Part shown: one piece after another, positions 1 through 6,735 of the stretch
How the letters are laid out: every line of letters begins with the position of its first letter
Numbering within the stretch: position 1 is the first letter of the stretch
Assembly: GCA_022564935.1 (NCBI GenBank)
Contig: JADFKM010000028.1
Location: 1 to 25,444, forward strand
DNA length: 25,444 bases
Source of the DNA: Candidatus Dadabacteria bacterium
Lineage (GTDB): Bacteria > Desulfobacterota_D > UBA1144 > Nemesobacterales > JADFKM01
Direction of reading: 5' to 3'
Position numbers and translations under genes: made by a program
The notes under the pieces: model-generated
Seen by the model: the letters and a program-made list of their open reading frames with translations, nothing else
The model's database searches: none
Told to the model about the DNA's origin: nothing

Positions 1-53
1 ACAAGCCGACCATCTCTGGGACAGCCCAGCGCAGCAAGGGAAGAGCGATACGC

Positions 54-137
54 GTGTTTTATTGGTTCAGCCTGGACTTCATCTACTGGCCCGTGTCGGC
101 GATCATGTGGGGTTGGTACAAGGCATTCGGTCACATG
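54..137 (+). CDS. yidC: N-terminal fragment of actinobacterial YidC membrane insertase (foreign DNA)
   Basis: The GTG at 54 opens a frame whose first ~28 residues read FYWFSLDFIYWPVSAIMWGW followed by YKAFG. This matches, from memory, the start of mycobacterial and related YidC proteins ([21 protein letters not shown]), which insert proteins into the inner membrane. The match stops at about residue 28. The rest of YidC (five further membrane segments and the insertase core) is absent, and the frame runs on into unrelated sequence. YidC of this type belongs to Corynebacteriales-like actinobacteria, whereas the rest of the window is Gram-negative. I read it as a foreign piece joined to the contig, not a working gene. 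The frame is also open upstream to base 3, so the GTG start is a choice by homology. Confidence 0.65.
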
Positions 138-417
138 GTCAAGTCGAGCGAGATGCGAGTTCAGGAATGGCGGCGCTACTATTCGGAGCAGTCCAAGCGC
201 GCCGGCTGGAGCTTTGTTCCGTTCAGCGGGACAGGTGGCGGGTTTCGCCTCCGGCACGGTCTCGAAGAGATCGACGCAAACGCTGGTGACGTGCTCGTCT
301 TATCGCCGTGGCCGGACTTAGAACCCGCAGAGATGTACGGGCAGGTCCGCGAACTGACGTATGAAGATTTCAATTCCGTGCGGAGTGCCATGCTGGACCA
401 CGGCCCCGACGAGCTGT
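138..417 (+). other. Unrecognised coding-like segment between the YidC and alanine dehydrogenase pieces
   Basis: The open frame from 54 continues for about 93 codons that match neither YidC nor alanine dehydrogenase. The translation is rich in Arg, Trp, Glu and Asp, with a stretch WSFVPFSGTGGGFRLRHG near residues 52-69, and has no membrane segment. Base composition is moderately GC-rich and looks coding. I do not recognise the family. It may be a third DNA source between two junctions, or an unrecognised part of one neighbour. Both edges are approximate, since only the flanking homologies define them. Confidence 0.4.
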
Positions 418-1325
418 TCGAGAAGAAAGGGGCCGAGATTGTGGACACCGAGCAGGAGCTTTTCTCCAGGGCCGAGCTCATCGTCAAGGTAAAAGAGCCT
501 CAGAGTGAAGAGTACGGGCTGCTCGGAGAGGGGCAAACGCTGTTCTCATATCTGCACCTCGCCCCGAACGAGGAGCTTCAAAAGGCACTCATAAATAGCG
601 GCGTCAGGGCCGTGGCGTTTGAGACGGTGGAGCTTGAGGACGGCTCGCTGCCCCTTCTCGTGCCGATGAGCAGGATTGCGGGGCAGCTTGCTGTTCAAAG
701 GGGTATACATTACCTTGAGAGGGTCTCAGGAGGGAAGGGGGTACTGCTGAGCGGGGCACCGGGCGTCAAGCCCGGGAGGGTAGCTATCATCGGAGGCGGC
801 ACGGTGGGCTATAACGCGGCAGTTGTCGCGCTGGGGCTGAGGGCCGATGTGGTGGTTATCGATATTAATATAAACAAGCTGGTCTCCTATCACGGGCTGT
901 TCAAGGGGGCGGTGAAGACCCAGCCCTCATACCCTGAGATTGTTGAGCGGGAGGTAAGTGCTGCGGACCTGGTGGTCGGGGCCGTGCTCGTAACCGGGGC
1001 CAGGGCGCCAAGGGTAATAACCAAGGCGATGATTTCAGCAATGGAGCCCGGAAGCGTTTTCGTTGACGTCGCAATCGACCAGGGCGGCTGCTCCGAGACG
1101 AGCCGTACGACTACCCATGAGGAGCCCGTGTACAGTGTGGGAGGTGTCATACACTACTGTGTCGCCAACATCCCATCTCTTGTTTCAAGAACGGCAAGCT
1201 ACGTTCTCTCGGACACCATACTCCCATATGTGCTCAAAATTGCGGATGGAAAGACCGATGAAGACCCGGCTTTAACTAGGGGCATTAATGTGGACAGAGG
1301 CAAGACGGTCTTAGACATGGGTTGA
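418..1325 (+). pseudogene. ald: Alanine dehydrogenase, N-terminus missing (chimeric join)
   Basis: Alanine dehydrogenase catalyses NAD-dependent, reversible deamination of L-alanine to pyruvate in the cytoplasm. From GAEIVDTEQELF onward the protein follows the family. It has VKVKEP (catalytic Lys), YLHLAP (catalytic His), the nucleotide-binding loop IIGGGTVGYNAA followed by VVVIDIN (NAD-binding Asp), then FVDVAIDQGGCSETSR and HYCVANIPSLVSRTASY. About 60 N-terminal residues are missing, including the GVPKE...R segment that holds the substrate-binding Arg. In their place stand ~122 unrelated codons beginning at 54. The C-terminal tail is also slightly short. As written it could not form a normal active site. 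The genome it came from probably has an intact gene, cut here by the join at about 417-425. The downstream neighbour is an ACT-domain regulator-like gene, 102 bp away. Confidence 0.8.
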
Positions 1326-1427
1326 GCAGTCGTTAAAACTCCGTCCCGTATGGGACTCGAGGTCAATACTTGCTGGTCTTTTTTGGGATGTCTTTTTAAG
1401 GGTGTCAATCATGAGGGTTGATGTGTT

Positions 1428-1964
1428 ATGAAAAGATATTTCTCCATAACGTCTATAGGAGACGACAGGCCGGGGATCGTGGCAGCCGTTTCGGAAGTCA
1501 TTTACAAGCTAGGCGCCAATATCGAAGACTCCAGCATGACGATTTTGAAGGGGCAGTTCGCCATGATATTAATAGTATCAATGGACGACGGTCTTGACAA
1601 GGGCGGTTTCCGGGGGTTGAGAGAAGCCCTCGGTCTCCACATCACGGTCGAAGAGCTTGACCGTGCGCAGTTAGACGAACACGTTGTCCCCTCCGGCACG
1701 CCGCACATAATTTCAGCCATCGGAACGGACAAGCCCGGAATAGTGTACGGTCTGTCGAAGCTGCTTTCATCCAAGGGGATAAACATCACCGATATGAGCA
1801 CCAAGGTCATTCCCGGCGAGGATACCCCGGTGTACACGATGGTAATAGAGATTACCGTTCCGGCGGGGATTGAGATCGACAAAGTTGAGGAAGAGCTGTC
1901 GGAGCTGGGCAGGGAGCTGTCGGTGGATTTCAGTTTACGCGAGGTTGAGGTGCTGGGGCTGTAG
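1428..1964 (+). CDS. Two-ACT-domain protein, GcvR-like
   Basis: This 178-residue protein contains two ACT domains, about residues 3-75 and 92-170. The first opens FSITSIGDDRPGIVAAVSEV, the second HIISAIGTDKPGIVYGLSKL. The D-[RK]-PGIV loop in both is the typical amino-acid-binding turn. The layout matches the GcvR family (glycine cleavage system repressor accessory protein), which has ACT repeats and no DNA-binding domain. In enterobacteria GcvR acts by binding GcvA; no GcvA-like gene is visible here, so the ligand and partner are unknown. It lies between ald and def on the same strand. The ATG at 1428 overlaps, in ATGA, the stop of a seven-triplet frame starting at 1411, which has the better-placed Shine-Dalgarno sequence. 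Confidence 0.8.
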   Translation: MKRYFSITSIGDDRPGIVAAVSEVIYKLGANIEDSSMTILKGQFAMILIVSMDDGLDKGGFRGLREALGLHITVEELDRAQLDEHVVPSGTPHIISAIGTDKPGIVYGLSKLLSSKGINITDMSTKVIPGEDTPVYTMVIEITVPAGIEIDKVEEELSELGRELSVDFSLREVEVLGL

Positions 1965-1997
1965 AGGCAGGAGCGCAGCAGGTAAGGAATTTGGACT

Positions 1998-2495
1998 ATG
2001 GCGATTCTACCAGTGCTGAGGTACCCGCACCCCGCGCTGAGGGCAAAGTGCAAAGCGGTTGAAGACACAAACGATGAAATAAGAACACTCTTTGAGGACA
2101 TGACGGAGACAATGTGCGCATATCCGGGCTGTGTGGGTCTGGCAGCCCCTCAGGTCGGGGTTGTCAAGAGGCTGTTTGTGATCGATGTGTCAAGGAAGAT
2201 CGGGCCTAAGAAGAATCACGGCCTCCTTAAGCTCCTCAACCCGGTGATAACCTATAGCGAGGGTGAAAAGATATCCAGAGAGGGGTGTTTAAGCATTCCC
2301 GAGTTCCTGGGGGATGTGAAGAGGGCAAGGAGGGTGATTCTCAGGGCACTCGATGAAAGCGGAGAAGAGATAGAGGTGCCCGCAAAGGGTCTCGAGGCCA
2401 TTGCGATTCAGCACGAGCTTGACCATCTGGACGGTATTTTGTTCATAGACAAGGTCAGCTCTCTTGGCAGGAATCTGATAAGGAGAGAGGATTGA
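1998..2495 (+). CDS. def: Peptide deformylase
   Basis: This 165-residue cytoplasmic metalloenzyme removes the formyl group from the N-terminal Met of new proteins. All three family motifs are present: CVGLAAPQVGV (residues 45-55; the first position is Cys where Gly is usual), EGCLSIPE (metal-ligand Cys97) and IQHELDHLDG (His139 and His143 as ligands, Glu140 as catalytic base). The length is normal for the bacterial family. The ATG at 1998 is preceded by AAGGA about 10 nt upstream. It follows the ACT-domain gene by 33 bp on the same strand and may be cotranscribed. The fmt gene that often accompanies def is not here. Confidence 0.95.
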   Translation: MAILPVLRYPHPALRAKCKAVEDTNDEIRTLFEDMTETMCAYPGCVGLAAPQVGVVKRLFVIDVSRKIGPKKNHGLLKLLNPVITYSEGEKISREGCLSIPEFLGDVKRARRVILRALDESGEEIEVPAKGLEAIAIQHELDHLDGILFIDKVSSLGRNLIRRED

Positions 2496-2533
2496 GCGCC
2501 TTATTCCCTTGCTGCGCTTGATGCGCGGCGGGC

Positions 2534-2562
2534 TTGACAGTCCCTCGTTATCAAAATAATAT
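2534..2562 (+). promoter_or_regulatory. Strong sigma70-like promoter for bamD
   Basis: TTGACA (2534-2539), a 17-nt spacer and TAATAT (2557-2562) form a near-consensus promoter. Transcription should start at about 2568-2570, only 7-9 nt before the bamD ATG at 2577. There is no good Shine-Dalgarno sequence in that stretch. Confidence 0.65.
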
Positions 2563-2576
2563 AAACCGATTGGTAG

Positions 2577-3398
2577 ATGAGAAGAATTGATTCTTTGTTA
2601 AAGAGCTCAGCAGTAGCTGCAATCTCCGTATTTGTCGTACTCTCCCTTGGCTGCGGCAAGAAGAGGATAGGAACCGGTGAGCCCCCCGACGTCCTTTATG
2701 CCAAAGCCACCACTGAGCTTGCCAAAGAAGGCGGGTTCCCGTATTTTCTCCGCGGCCCGGATTACGACAAGCTGTTCAGCCTTCTAAAAGAGATCCAGTT
2801 GAGACACACGTACAGTCCGTATACTACTCTTGCCGAGTTGAGAACGGCCGACGCATATTTCAAGCATGGGGAGTATGAACAAGCTGCCGTTGAGTATGGA
2901 GAGTTCATCAAGAGACACCCCAGTCATAAAGAAACCCCTTATGCGACGTACAGGCTGGGGCTCGCGCACTACAGGCAGAAACACGCCATAGACAGAGACC
3001 CCACTAGCCTGCGGGAAGCAAGTAAGTGGCTCAGCTATTTTAAGGAGAGACACTCCCGCTCCGAGCTAGCGCCTGAGGCCGAAAAACTGTATAAAAAAAC
3101 AAGGAAGCTCCTTGCAAAACGGGAGATGTATATAGCCAACTATTATTGGAAAAAGAAGAATTACAAAGCCACCTCAATGAGATACAACACTGTTGTGGTC
3201 ACGTACGGCGATACCACATTGGTGGAAGAAGCCCTTTACAAGCTGGGCAAGTGTTACCACAAAATGGGCGAGGACTACCTGGCGGTCGCCTCCCTTGAGC
3301 GGATTGTAACGGAGTATCCCAACGAAAAGTACCATAAAAAGGCTGCTAAACTGATTTCTAAAATAAAAAGGAAACAGAGCAAAAAAGCTGAAAATTGA
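2577..3398 (+). CDS. bamD: Outer membrane assembly lipoprotein BamD
   Basis: BamD is an essential lipoprotein of the BAM complex, which folds beta-barrel proteins into the outer membrane. This 273-residue protein begins with a lipoprotein signal peptide (residues 1-26), with lipobox LSLGC and the lipidated Cys at 26. Next is YAKATTELAKEG and a run of TPR-like helical hairpins, for example AELRTADAYFKHGEYEQAAV, then YRLGLAHYRQ and ALYKLGKCYHKMGEDYLA. The C-terminus is Lys-rich. Length and helical layout fit the YfiO/BamD family. The start is fixed by the signal peptide and lies just after a near-consensus promoter. A second small lipoprotein gene follows with a TGATG overlap, so the two are probably translated together. 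Confidence 0.85.
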   Translation: MRRIDSLLKSSAVAAISVFVVLSLGCGKKRIGTGEPPDVLYAKATTELAKEGGFPYFLRGPDYDKLFSLLKEIQLRHTYSPYTTLAELRTADAYFKHGEYEQAAVEYGEFIKRHPSHKETPYATYRLGLAHYRQKHAIDRDPTSLREASKWLSYFKERHSRSELAPEAEKLYKKTRKLLAKREMYIANYYWKKKNYKATSMRYNTVVVTYGDTTLVEEALYKLGKCYHKMGEDYLAVASLERIVTEYPNEKYHKKAAKLISKIKRKQSKKAEN

Positions 3399-3862
3399 TG
3401 TATAAAAAGTTCCTTCCTTTAGCGGCGCTGGCAGTCTTGTCTGCGCTGTCCTGTGCACAGTCTGAAAGGAGTCTCATTGAAAAAACGCTTTCCGACAGGG
3501 AGCAGTCGTTTGAAACGAACGACGTCGAGTTGTATCTCTCCTCTATCTCACCCGACTACAGCGCCAAGAAGGGAAAGCGCACATTCGGCATTAAAGAGCT
3601 TAAACTTAACTTCGAGGGTATTTCCAAGTTTTTCGATCACATTAAAATTACCCATTCCAACAGGAGTATCTATTACTATGGGGATAAGGCAAAAGTTGTT
3701 CAGAGAGCGCTTGTGGAGGTGAGAATGGAAAAAGAAAATATTCACACCAGTTTTATGATGAAAGAGACAATCGAATTGAAAAAGACCGGTGAGAAGTGGC
3801 TGATAATCAAAGAGGCCGACAGGGATTACGCCGAGGGCTTTGTTTACGGAGGGGGAGGGTAG
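3398..3862 (+). CDS. Small lipoprotein with NTF2-like fold
   Basis: From the ATG at 3398 (one base shared with the bamD stop, TGATG) the product has 154 residues. It starts with a lipoprotein signal peptide, MYKKFLPLAALAVLSALSC, with the lipidated Cys at residue 19. The mature part has an N-terminal helix (LIEKTLSDREQSFETNDVEL) followed by alternating strands ending KKTGEKWLIIKEADRDY. This pattern is typical of the NTF2-like/DUF4440-type superfamily, a cone-shaped fold used in enzymes and in binding proteins. No catalytic residue set can be assigned. Its coupling to bamD suggests a periplasmic, envelope-associated role, but that is inference from position. The protein ends in a Gly-rich tail. 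The convergent dksA-like gene ends 18 bp away. Confidence 0.7.
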   Translation: MYKKFLPLAALAVLSALSCAQSERSLIEKTLSDREQSFETNDVELYLSSISPDYSAKKGKRTFGIKELKLNFEGISKFFDHIKITHSNRSIYYYGDKAKVVQRALVEVRMEKENIHTSFMMKETIELKKTGEKWLIIKEADRDYAEGFVYGGGG

Positions 3863-3880
3863 GCGCCCACATTAGCGGTA

Positions 3881-4243
3881 TTACTTCCCAAACTGCTTTT
3901 CCATTGTTTCCTGCTCTTCCTTGCAGTTGATGCACAGAGTGGCTTCGGGCCTGGCCCTTAGTCTTTCGCCCGAAATTTCATCGCTGCAGTCTTCGCATTC
4001 CCCGTAGGAGCCGTCCTGGATTTTTTTGAGGGCGCTTCGTATCTTTTGGATGAACTTCCTTTCGCGGTCGCTCTTTCTGAGCACTATGCTAATGCTCGAC
4101 TCTGACATCGCCCTGTCCACCGGGTCGGGGAAGGAGTCGTCGTCTTTGGTAAGCTCTTCGATTGTCTTGCCGGCCGTGCCGAGCAAACCCTCAAGCTTCT
4201 CTATCAACAGGTCTCTGTGGAACGAAAGCTGCTCAGGAGTCAT
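3881..4243 (-). CDS. DksA/TraR-family RNA polymerase-binding regulator
   Basis: This 120-residue protein fits the DksA/TraR family, which binds in the RNA polymerase secondary channel and, with ppGpp, changes promoter choice under stress. It has an N-terminal helical hairpin, a tip motif DPVDRA (residues 40-45, matching the DxxDxA tip of DksA), the helix RKSDRERKFIQKIRSALKKI, then a C4 zinc finger with Cys83, Cys86, Cys104 and Cys107 (YGECEDC and TLCINC). It is shorter than E. coli DksA (151 aa), as is usual for many non-gamma homologues. The acidic tip is intact, so it is probably functional. It is a single gene with its own promoter and is convergent with the lipoprotein gene. I would not assign it strictly as dksA rather than a paralogue. 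Confidence 0.85.
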   Translation of the reverse strand: MTPEQLSFHRDLLIEKLEGLLGTAGKTIEELTKDDDSFPDPVDRAMSESSISIVLRKSDRERKFIQKIRSALKKIQDGSYGECEDCSDEISGERLRARPEATLCINCKEEQETMEKQFGK

Positions 4244-4252
4244 ACTCTATAA

Positions 4253-4281
4253 AGTATATCATTTGGAAAGTGGTATGAAAA
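4253..4281 (-). promoter_or_regulatory. Candidate promoter of the dksA-like gene, leaderless
   Basis: On the minus strand TTTTCA (4281-4276), a 17-nt spacer and TATACT (4258-4253) give a fair sigma70 promoter. The predicted start, about 4246, is only ~3 nt before the ATG at 4243. No Shine-Dalgarno sequence is present. Confidence 0.45.
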
Positions 4282-4333
4282 TAATATCAAGGTGTACTTA
4301 AGGTTGAGCCGGCCGGTTTGAATGGAAGCTTAA

Positions 4334-4381
4334 TCAGTAATTCGACACCTTGTAGATTCTTACGAGCTTAAGCGCCGTCCA
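4334..4381 (-). pseudogene. Decayed 3' end of a second EamA transporter gene
   Basis: Read on the minus strand, this stretch encodes KLVRIYKVSNY and a TGA stop, closely like the last residues of the EamA transporter at 5402-6265 (LILYGIYRVSNY, stop). Aligned without gaps from the stop codon, the DNA agrees at 22 of the first 24 bases and about 31 of 40. An in-frame TAG lies ~16 codons upstream, so nothing longer remains. It looks like the remnant of a duplicated transporter gene on the other side of the enoyl-CoA hydratase. Confidence 0.5.
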
Positions 4382-4470
4382 CTAACGAGGGTCTGAGTTT
4401 GATGGAATGCGCTCCAGCCCTTGAGATTCCTGTTTTTTGGGGCACACTCCCAGAGGGCTTTTGTTCCTCT

Positions 4471-5250
4471 CTACTCCCCTTTAAACTCAGGGGTTCTTTT
4501 TTCAAGAAAGGCGGTTACCCCTTCCTTGAAATCGCCGGTTTGCAGTAGCCGCTCCATGCATTCCTTTTCCAGTTTGAGGGCGTGCTGAAATTCCATGTCG
4601 GCTGCTTCGTTTATGCATTTTTTTACCGAACCGATCGCCGATAGTGCTCCGCTAGCCACGCCCTTTGCATATTCTATCGCTTGGGACATAATTTCTCCTG
4701 AGGGGAATATCCGATCCACAATGCCGATTTTATGGGCTTCCTCGGCGTCCATGAGCCTTCCGGAAATCAGCAGGTCAATGGCTCTGGACTTCCCGATAAG
4801 CTTGGAGAGCCTGTATGTCGTGCCCCAGGGAGCTATGATCCCCAGCCTTAGCTCCGGCAGACCGACCTTGCCGTCTCCCTGCGCCATGAAGCGCAGGTCG
4901 CAGGCCAAAGCAAGCTCCAGACCTCCTCCTACGCAATGACCTTCGATGGCCGCAATTACAATTTTGGGAAGCGCCTCGATCTTTGCCAGGTTTTTCTGAC
5001 ACAGATCCACAAAGCCCATCAAGTAATCAACGTCACTGTACTGAAGCATGTTGATATCCGCGCCTGCTGAGAAGGTTTTTCCTTTCCCGGAAAGCACCAC
5101 CGCTTTTATACCCTTCTCCGAGCCGACTTCCTCAATAGCCGCTCCCAGCTCCTTCATCGCTTCCAGGTTAAAGGCGTTCACAGGAGGGCGGTCTATTTCT
5201 ACGAACCCTACCGAATCCTCTTCGTGCAAATGGAAAAATTTATAGCTCAT
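4471..5250 (-). CDS. Enoyl-CoA hydratase/isomerase (crotonase) family protein
   Basis: This 259-residue cytoplasmic protein has the crotonase fold. It shows the oxyanion-hole segments TFSAGADINML (residues 59-69) and EGHCVGGGLELALACDLRF (103-121), and the active-site strand GLPELRLGIIAPWGT (130-144). Typical members hydrate 2-enoyl-CoA in fatty-acid or amino-acid breakdown. Of the two catalytic Glu of rat crotonase, the first is kept (Glu133), but the second aligns with Asp159 (GKSRAIDLLISG). The usual PGAGG turn is APWGT. The substrate or reaction may therefore differ from plain hydration; isomerase or other crotonase chemistry is possible. A strong promoter sits 42 nt upstream, but no Shine-Dalgarno sequence precedes the ATG. 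No beta-oxidation partner is adjacent. Confidence 0.85.
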   Translation of the reverse strand: MSYKFFHLHEEDSVGFVEIDRPPVNAFNLEAMKELGAAIEEVGSEKGIKAVVLSGKGKTFSAGADINMLQYSDVDYLMGFVDLCQKNLAKIEALPKIVIAAIEGHCVGGGLELALACDLRFMAQGDGKVGLPELRLGIIAPWGTTYRLSKLIGKSRAIDLLISGRLMDAEEAHKIGIVDRIFPSGEIMSQAIEYAKGVASGALSAIGSVKKCINEAADMEFQHALKLEKECMERLLQTGDFKEGVTAFLEKRTPEFKGE

Positions 5251-5291
5251 AGGAGTTTCAATTTATCGGTTTTGATGTTCTGTATAAAAGC

Positions 5292-5319
5292 ATTATAAAC
5301 CAGTGCATTGTAATGACAA
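5292..5319 (-). promoter_or_regulatory. Promoter of the enoyl-CoA hydratase gene
   Basis: On the minus strand TTGTCA (5319-5314), 16 nt and a perfect TATAAT (5297-5292) give a strong sigma70-like promoter. It leaves a leader of about 35 nt before the ATG at 5250. Confidence 0.6.
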
Positions 5320-5401
5320 ACAGATGTATGAGAAATGAAAAACTAATTGAAAATGAGGTCGGAGTAGCGGTTGGTTTAATCACTCAAATGTTTTGTTGAC
5401 T

Positions 5402-6265
5402 TCAGTAGTTCGACACCCTGTAGATGCCGTAGAGAATAAGCACGCCGCCGACCATGACCCCGGCGTCGAGTGTGCTTCCCAGTTGAACCCAGTCGAAAAG
5501 GAGGCCGAACACGGGCACGAGCAGCACCGAGAAGGCTACCGTGTGTGTGTCGATCTTGCGCAGCAGGTAGAACCATATGGTGAAGTTCACCGCCGTGGCC
5601 ACGATGGCCGTGAACACAATGGCGAATACAGACATGGGCGTCCACAGTATATTGGCGCCCCCTCCCTCGGCGAAGAACGCAATCGCCACAAGACCCAGCG
5701 AGCCGATTATGGTCTGGAAACCGTTTATCGAGAACGGGTCTTCGTCCGCAAGCCTCGTCTTGACCCAGATGTTCGATACCGACCAGCCCACGGCCGCCAA
5801 TACTATGAGAAGCTCGCCGAAGAGGATTTGGATGTTTTGATGGGTTATGGTGTCCCAGCCGAGGATGCAGAGCAGCCCCAGCGCGCCGCTCGCTATGCCA
5901 ACCCACCTCCAGCCGTGGAGTGTGTCCTTGAGGTAGAAGTGGGCTATGAGGCTCGTCCATATGGGCATTGTGTAGAGCAGTACCGCCGTTTTGCCCGCGG
6001 TCACGAACTGCATTCCGAACAGGATTAATCCAAACAGCGCCGTGGTCTGCAGCGCGCCCACCAGGGCGTAGTGCGGCCATTTTTCCCGCTTTGGGAGTGG
6101 GGCTCGCATGAGGAAGAGCACCGGCAGCATCACCACCCCGCCCAGCACGCACCTCCACGCAGCGAAGGTGAACGGCCCCATGTACTGAAGCCCAATTTTC
6201 ATCAGCACCCACGAGTAGCCCCATGTAATTATGACAAAACCGAGCAAGAAGATGTTGAATAGCAC
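5402..6265 (-). CDS. EamA (DMT-superfamily) inner-membrane transporter
   Basis: This 287-residue, very hydrophobic protein has about ten predicted membrane helices in two EamA repeats (about residues 3-135 and 149-285). The first repeat begins IFLLGFVIITWGYSWVLMKI, with the family-typical TWGxxW and the later RxxLG motif (WRCVLGGVVML). The second begins GELLIVLAAVGWSVSNIWVK. EamA proteins export small metabolites or amino acids; the substrate cannot be read from sequence. The start is GTG at 6265, with AGGA about 9 nt upstream. A long antisense frame overlaps it but is only a shadow. A 3'-terminal remnant of a related gene lies at 4334-4381, beyond the enoyl-CoA hydratase. Confidence 0.9.
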   Translation of the reverse strand: MLFNIFLLGFVIITWGYSWVLMKIGLQYMGPFTFAAWRCVLGGVVMLPVLFLMRAPLPKREKWPHYALVGALQTTALFGLILFGMQFVTAGKTAVLLYTMPIWTSLIAHFYLKDTLHGWRWVGIASGALGLLCILGWDTITHQNIQILFGELLIVLAAVGWSVSNIWVKTRLADEDPFSINGFQTIIGSLGLVAIAFFAEGGGANILWTPMSVFAIVFTAIVATAVNFTIWFYLLRKIDTHTVAFSVLLVPVFGLLFDWVQLGSTLDAGVMVGGVLILYGIYRVSNY

Positions 6266-6410
6266 CTGTGTTTTTCCTGGAGGGTGGAAATGCCGTTAGA
6301 GATAAATAGCCTCAAACAGCTTGGGGTTTATTAATAACAGATGAAGGGAGGGAGGGCAAACATCAGTTGTATTAGACAAGGTATTCAAAAGGGCGGGTAA
6401 AACTGGGAAG

Positions 6411-6438
6411 TTGAAAACGGCAAATACAACATTATATT
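6411..6438 (+). promoter_or_regulatory. Promoter of the small zinc-ribbon gene
   Basis: TTGAAA (6411-6416), a 16-nt spacer and TATATT (6433-6438) form a sigma70-like promoter about 41 nt before the ATG at 6480. The leader also contains the Shine-Dalgarno GGGAG at 6466-6470. Confidence 0.5.
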
Positions 6439-6479
6439 TGAAGTAAGAATTCTAAACGAATAGCTGGGAGTAAACATCT

Positions 6480-6710
6480 ATGGATCATATTTTACCTTTT
6501 GAAAACTTATTTAACGGGAAGCGGTTAGTACTTGGATTTGACAGCGAGAACGACGCTAGTCTCGAAAATTTTGAAAAAAATAGTCTTTGGACAATCTGTC
6601 CAAAGTGCTTTTCATTATATCGTAGAGAAATACTAACTTTTCGAGGCCAAAAACCTGCGCTCACAGAGGAAAGTTTAAAATGTCCTAAATGTGGTAAGAA
6701 GAAGCACTGA
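6480..6710 (+). CDS. Small zinc-ribbon protein of unknown function
   Basis: This 76-residue protein carries two CPKC knuckles (in WTICPKCFSLY near residue 41 and LKCPKCGKKKH at the C-terminus). They are separated by about 25 residues, which is the arrangement of a zinc ribbon that could bind nucleic acid or protein. The N-terminal half (MDHILPFENLFNGKRLVLGF) is not recognised. The gene has its own promoter and a good Shine-Dalgarno sequence (GGGAG, 9 nt before ATG). Its DNA is clearly more AT-rich than its neighbours, which hints at a different origin. It stands alone on the plus strand between minus-strand genes. It is probably real, because promoter, RBS and paired Cys motifs all agree. Confidence 0.6.
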   Translation: MDHILPFENLFNGKRLVLGFDSENDASLENFEKNSLWTICPKCFSLYRREILTFRGQKPALTEESLKCPKCGKKKH

Positions 6711-6735
6711 TAGTGTTTCATAATATCTGATAGTG

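Noticed and set aside
54-1325. Novel YidC-linked alanine dehydrogenase fusion
   Set aside because: The YidC part is a 28-residue stub from another lineage, and the dehydrogenase lacks its essential N-terminus; a chimera is simpler.
1333-1385. Possible terminator after ald (GTCCC-GTAT-GGGAC, later T6)
   Set aside because: The stem is only 5 bp and the T-run is about 25 nt away.
5376-6224. Long Arg/His/Gly-rich minus-strand frame overlapping the EamA gene
   Set aside because: It is a shadow in another frame of the same strand; the EamA frame gives a clean ten-helix membrane protein.
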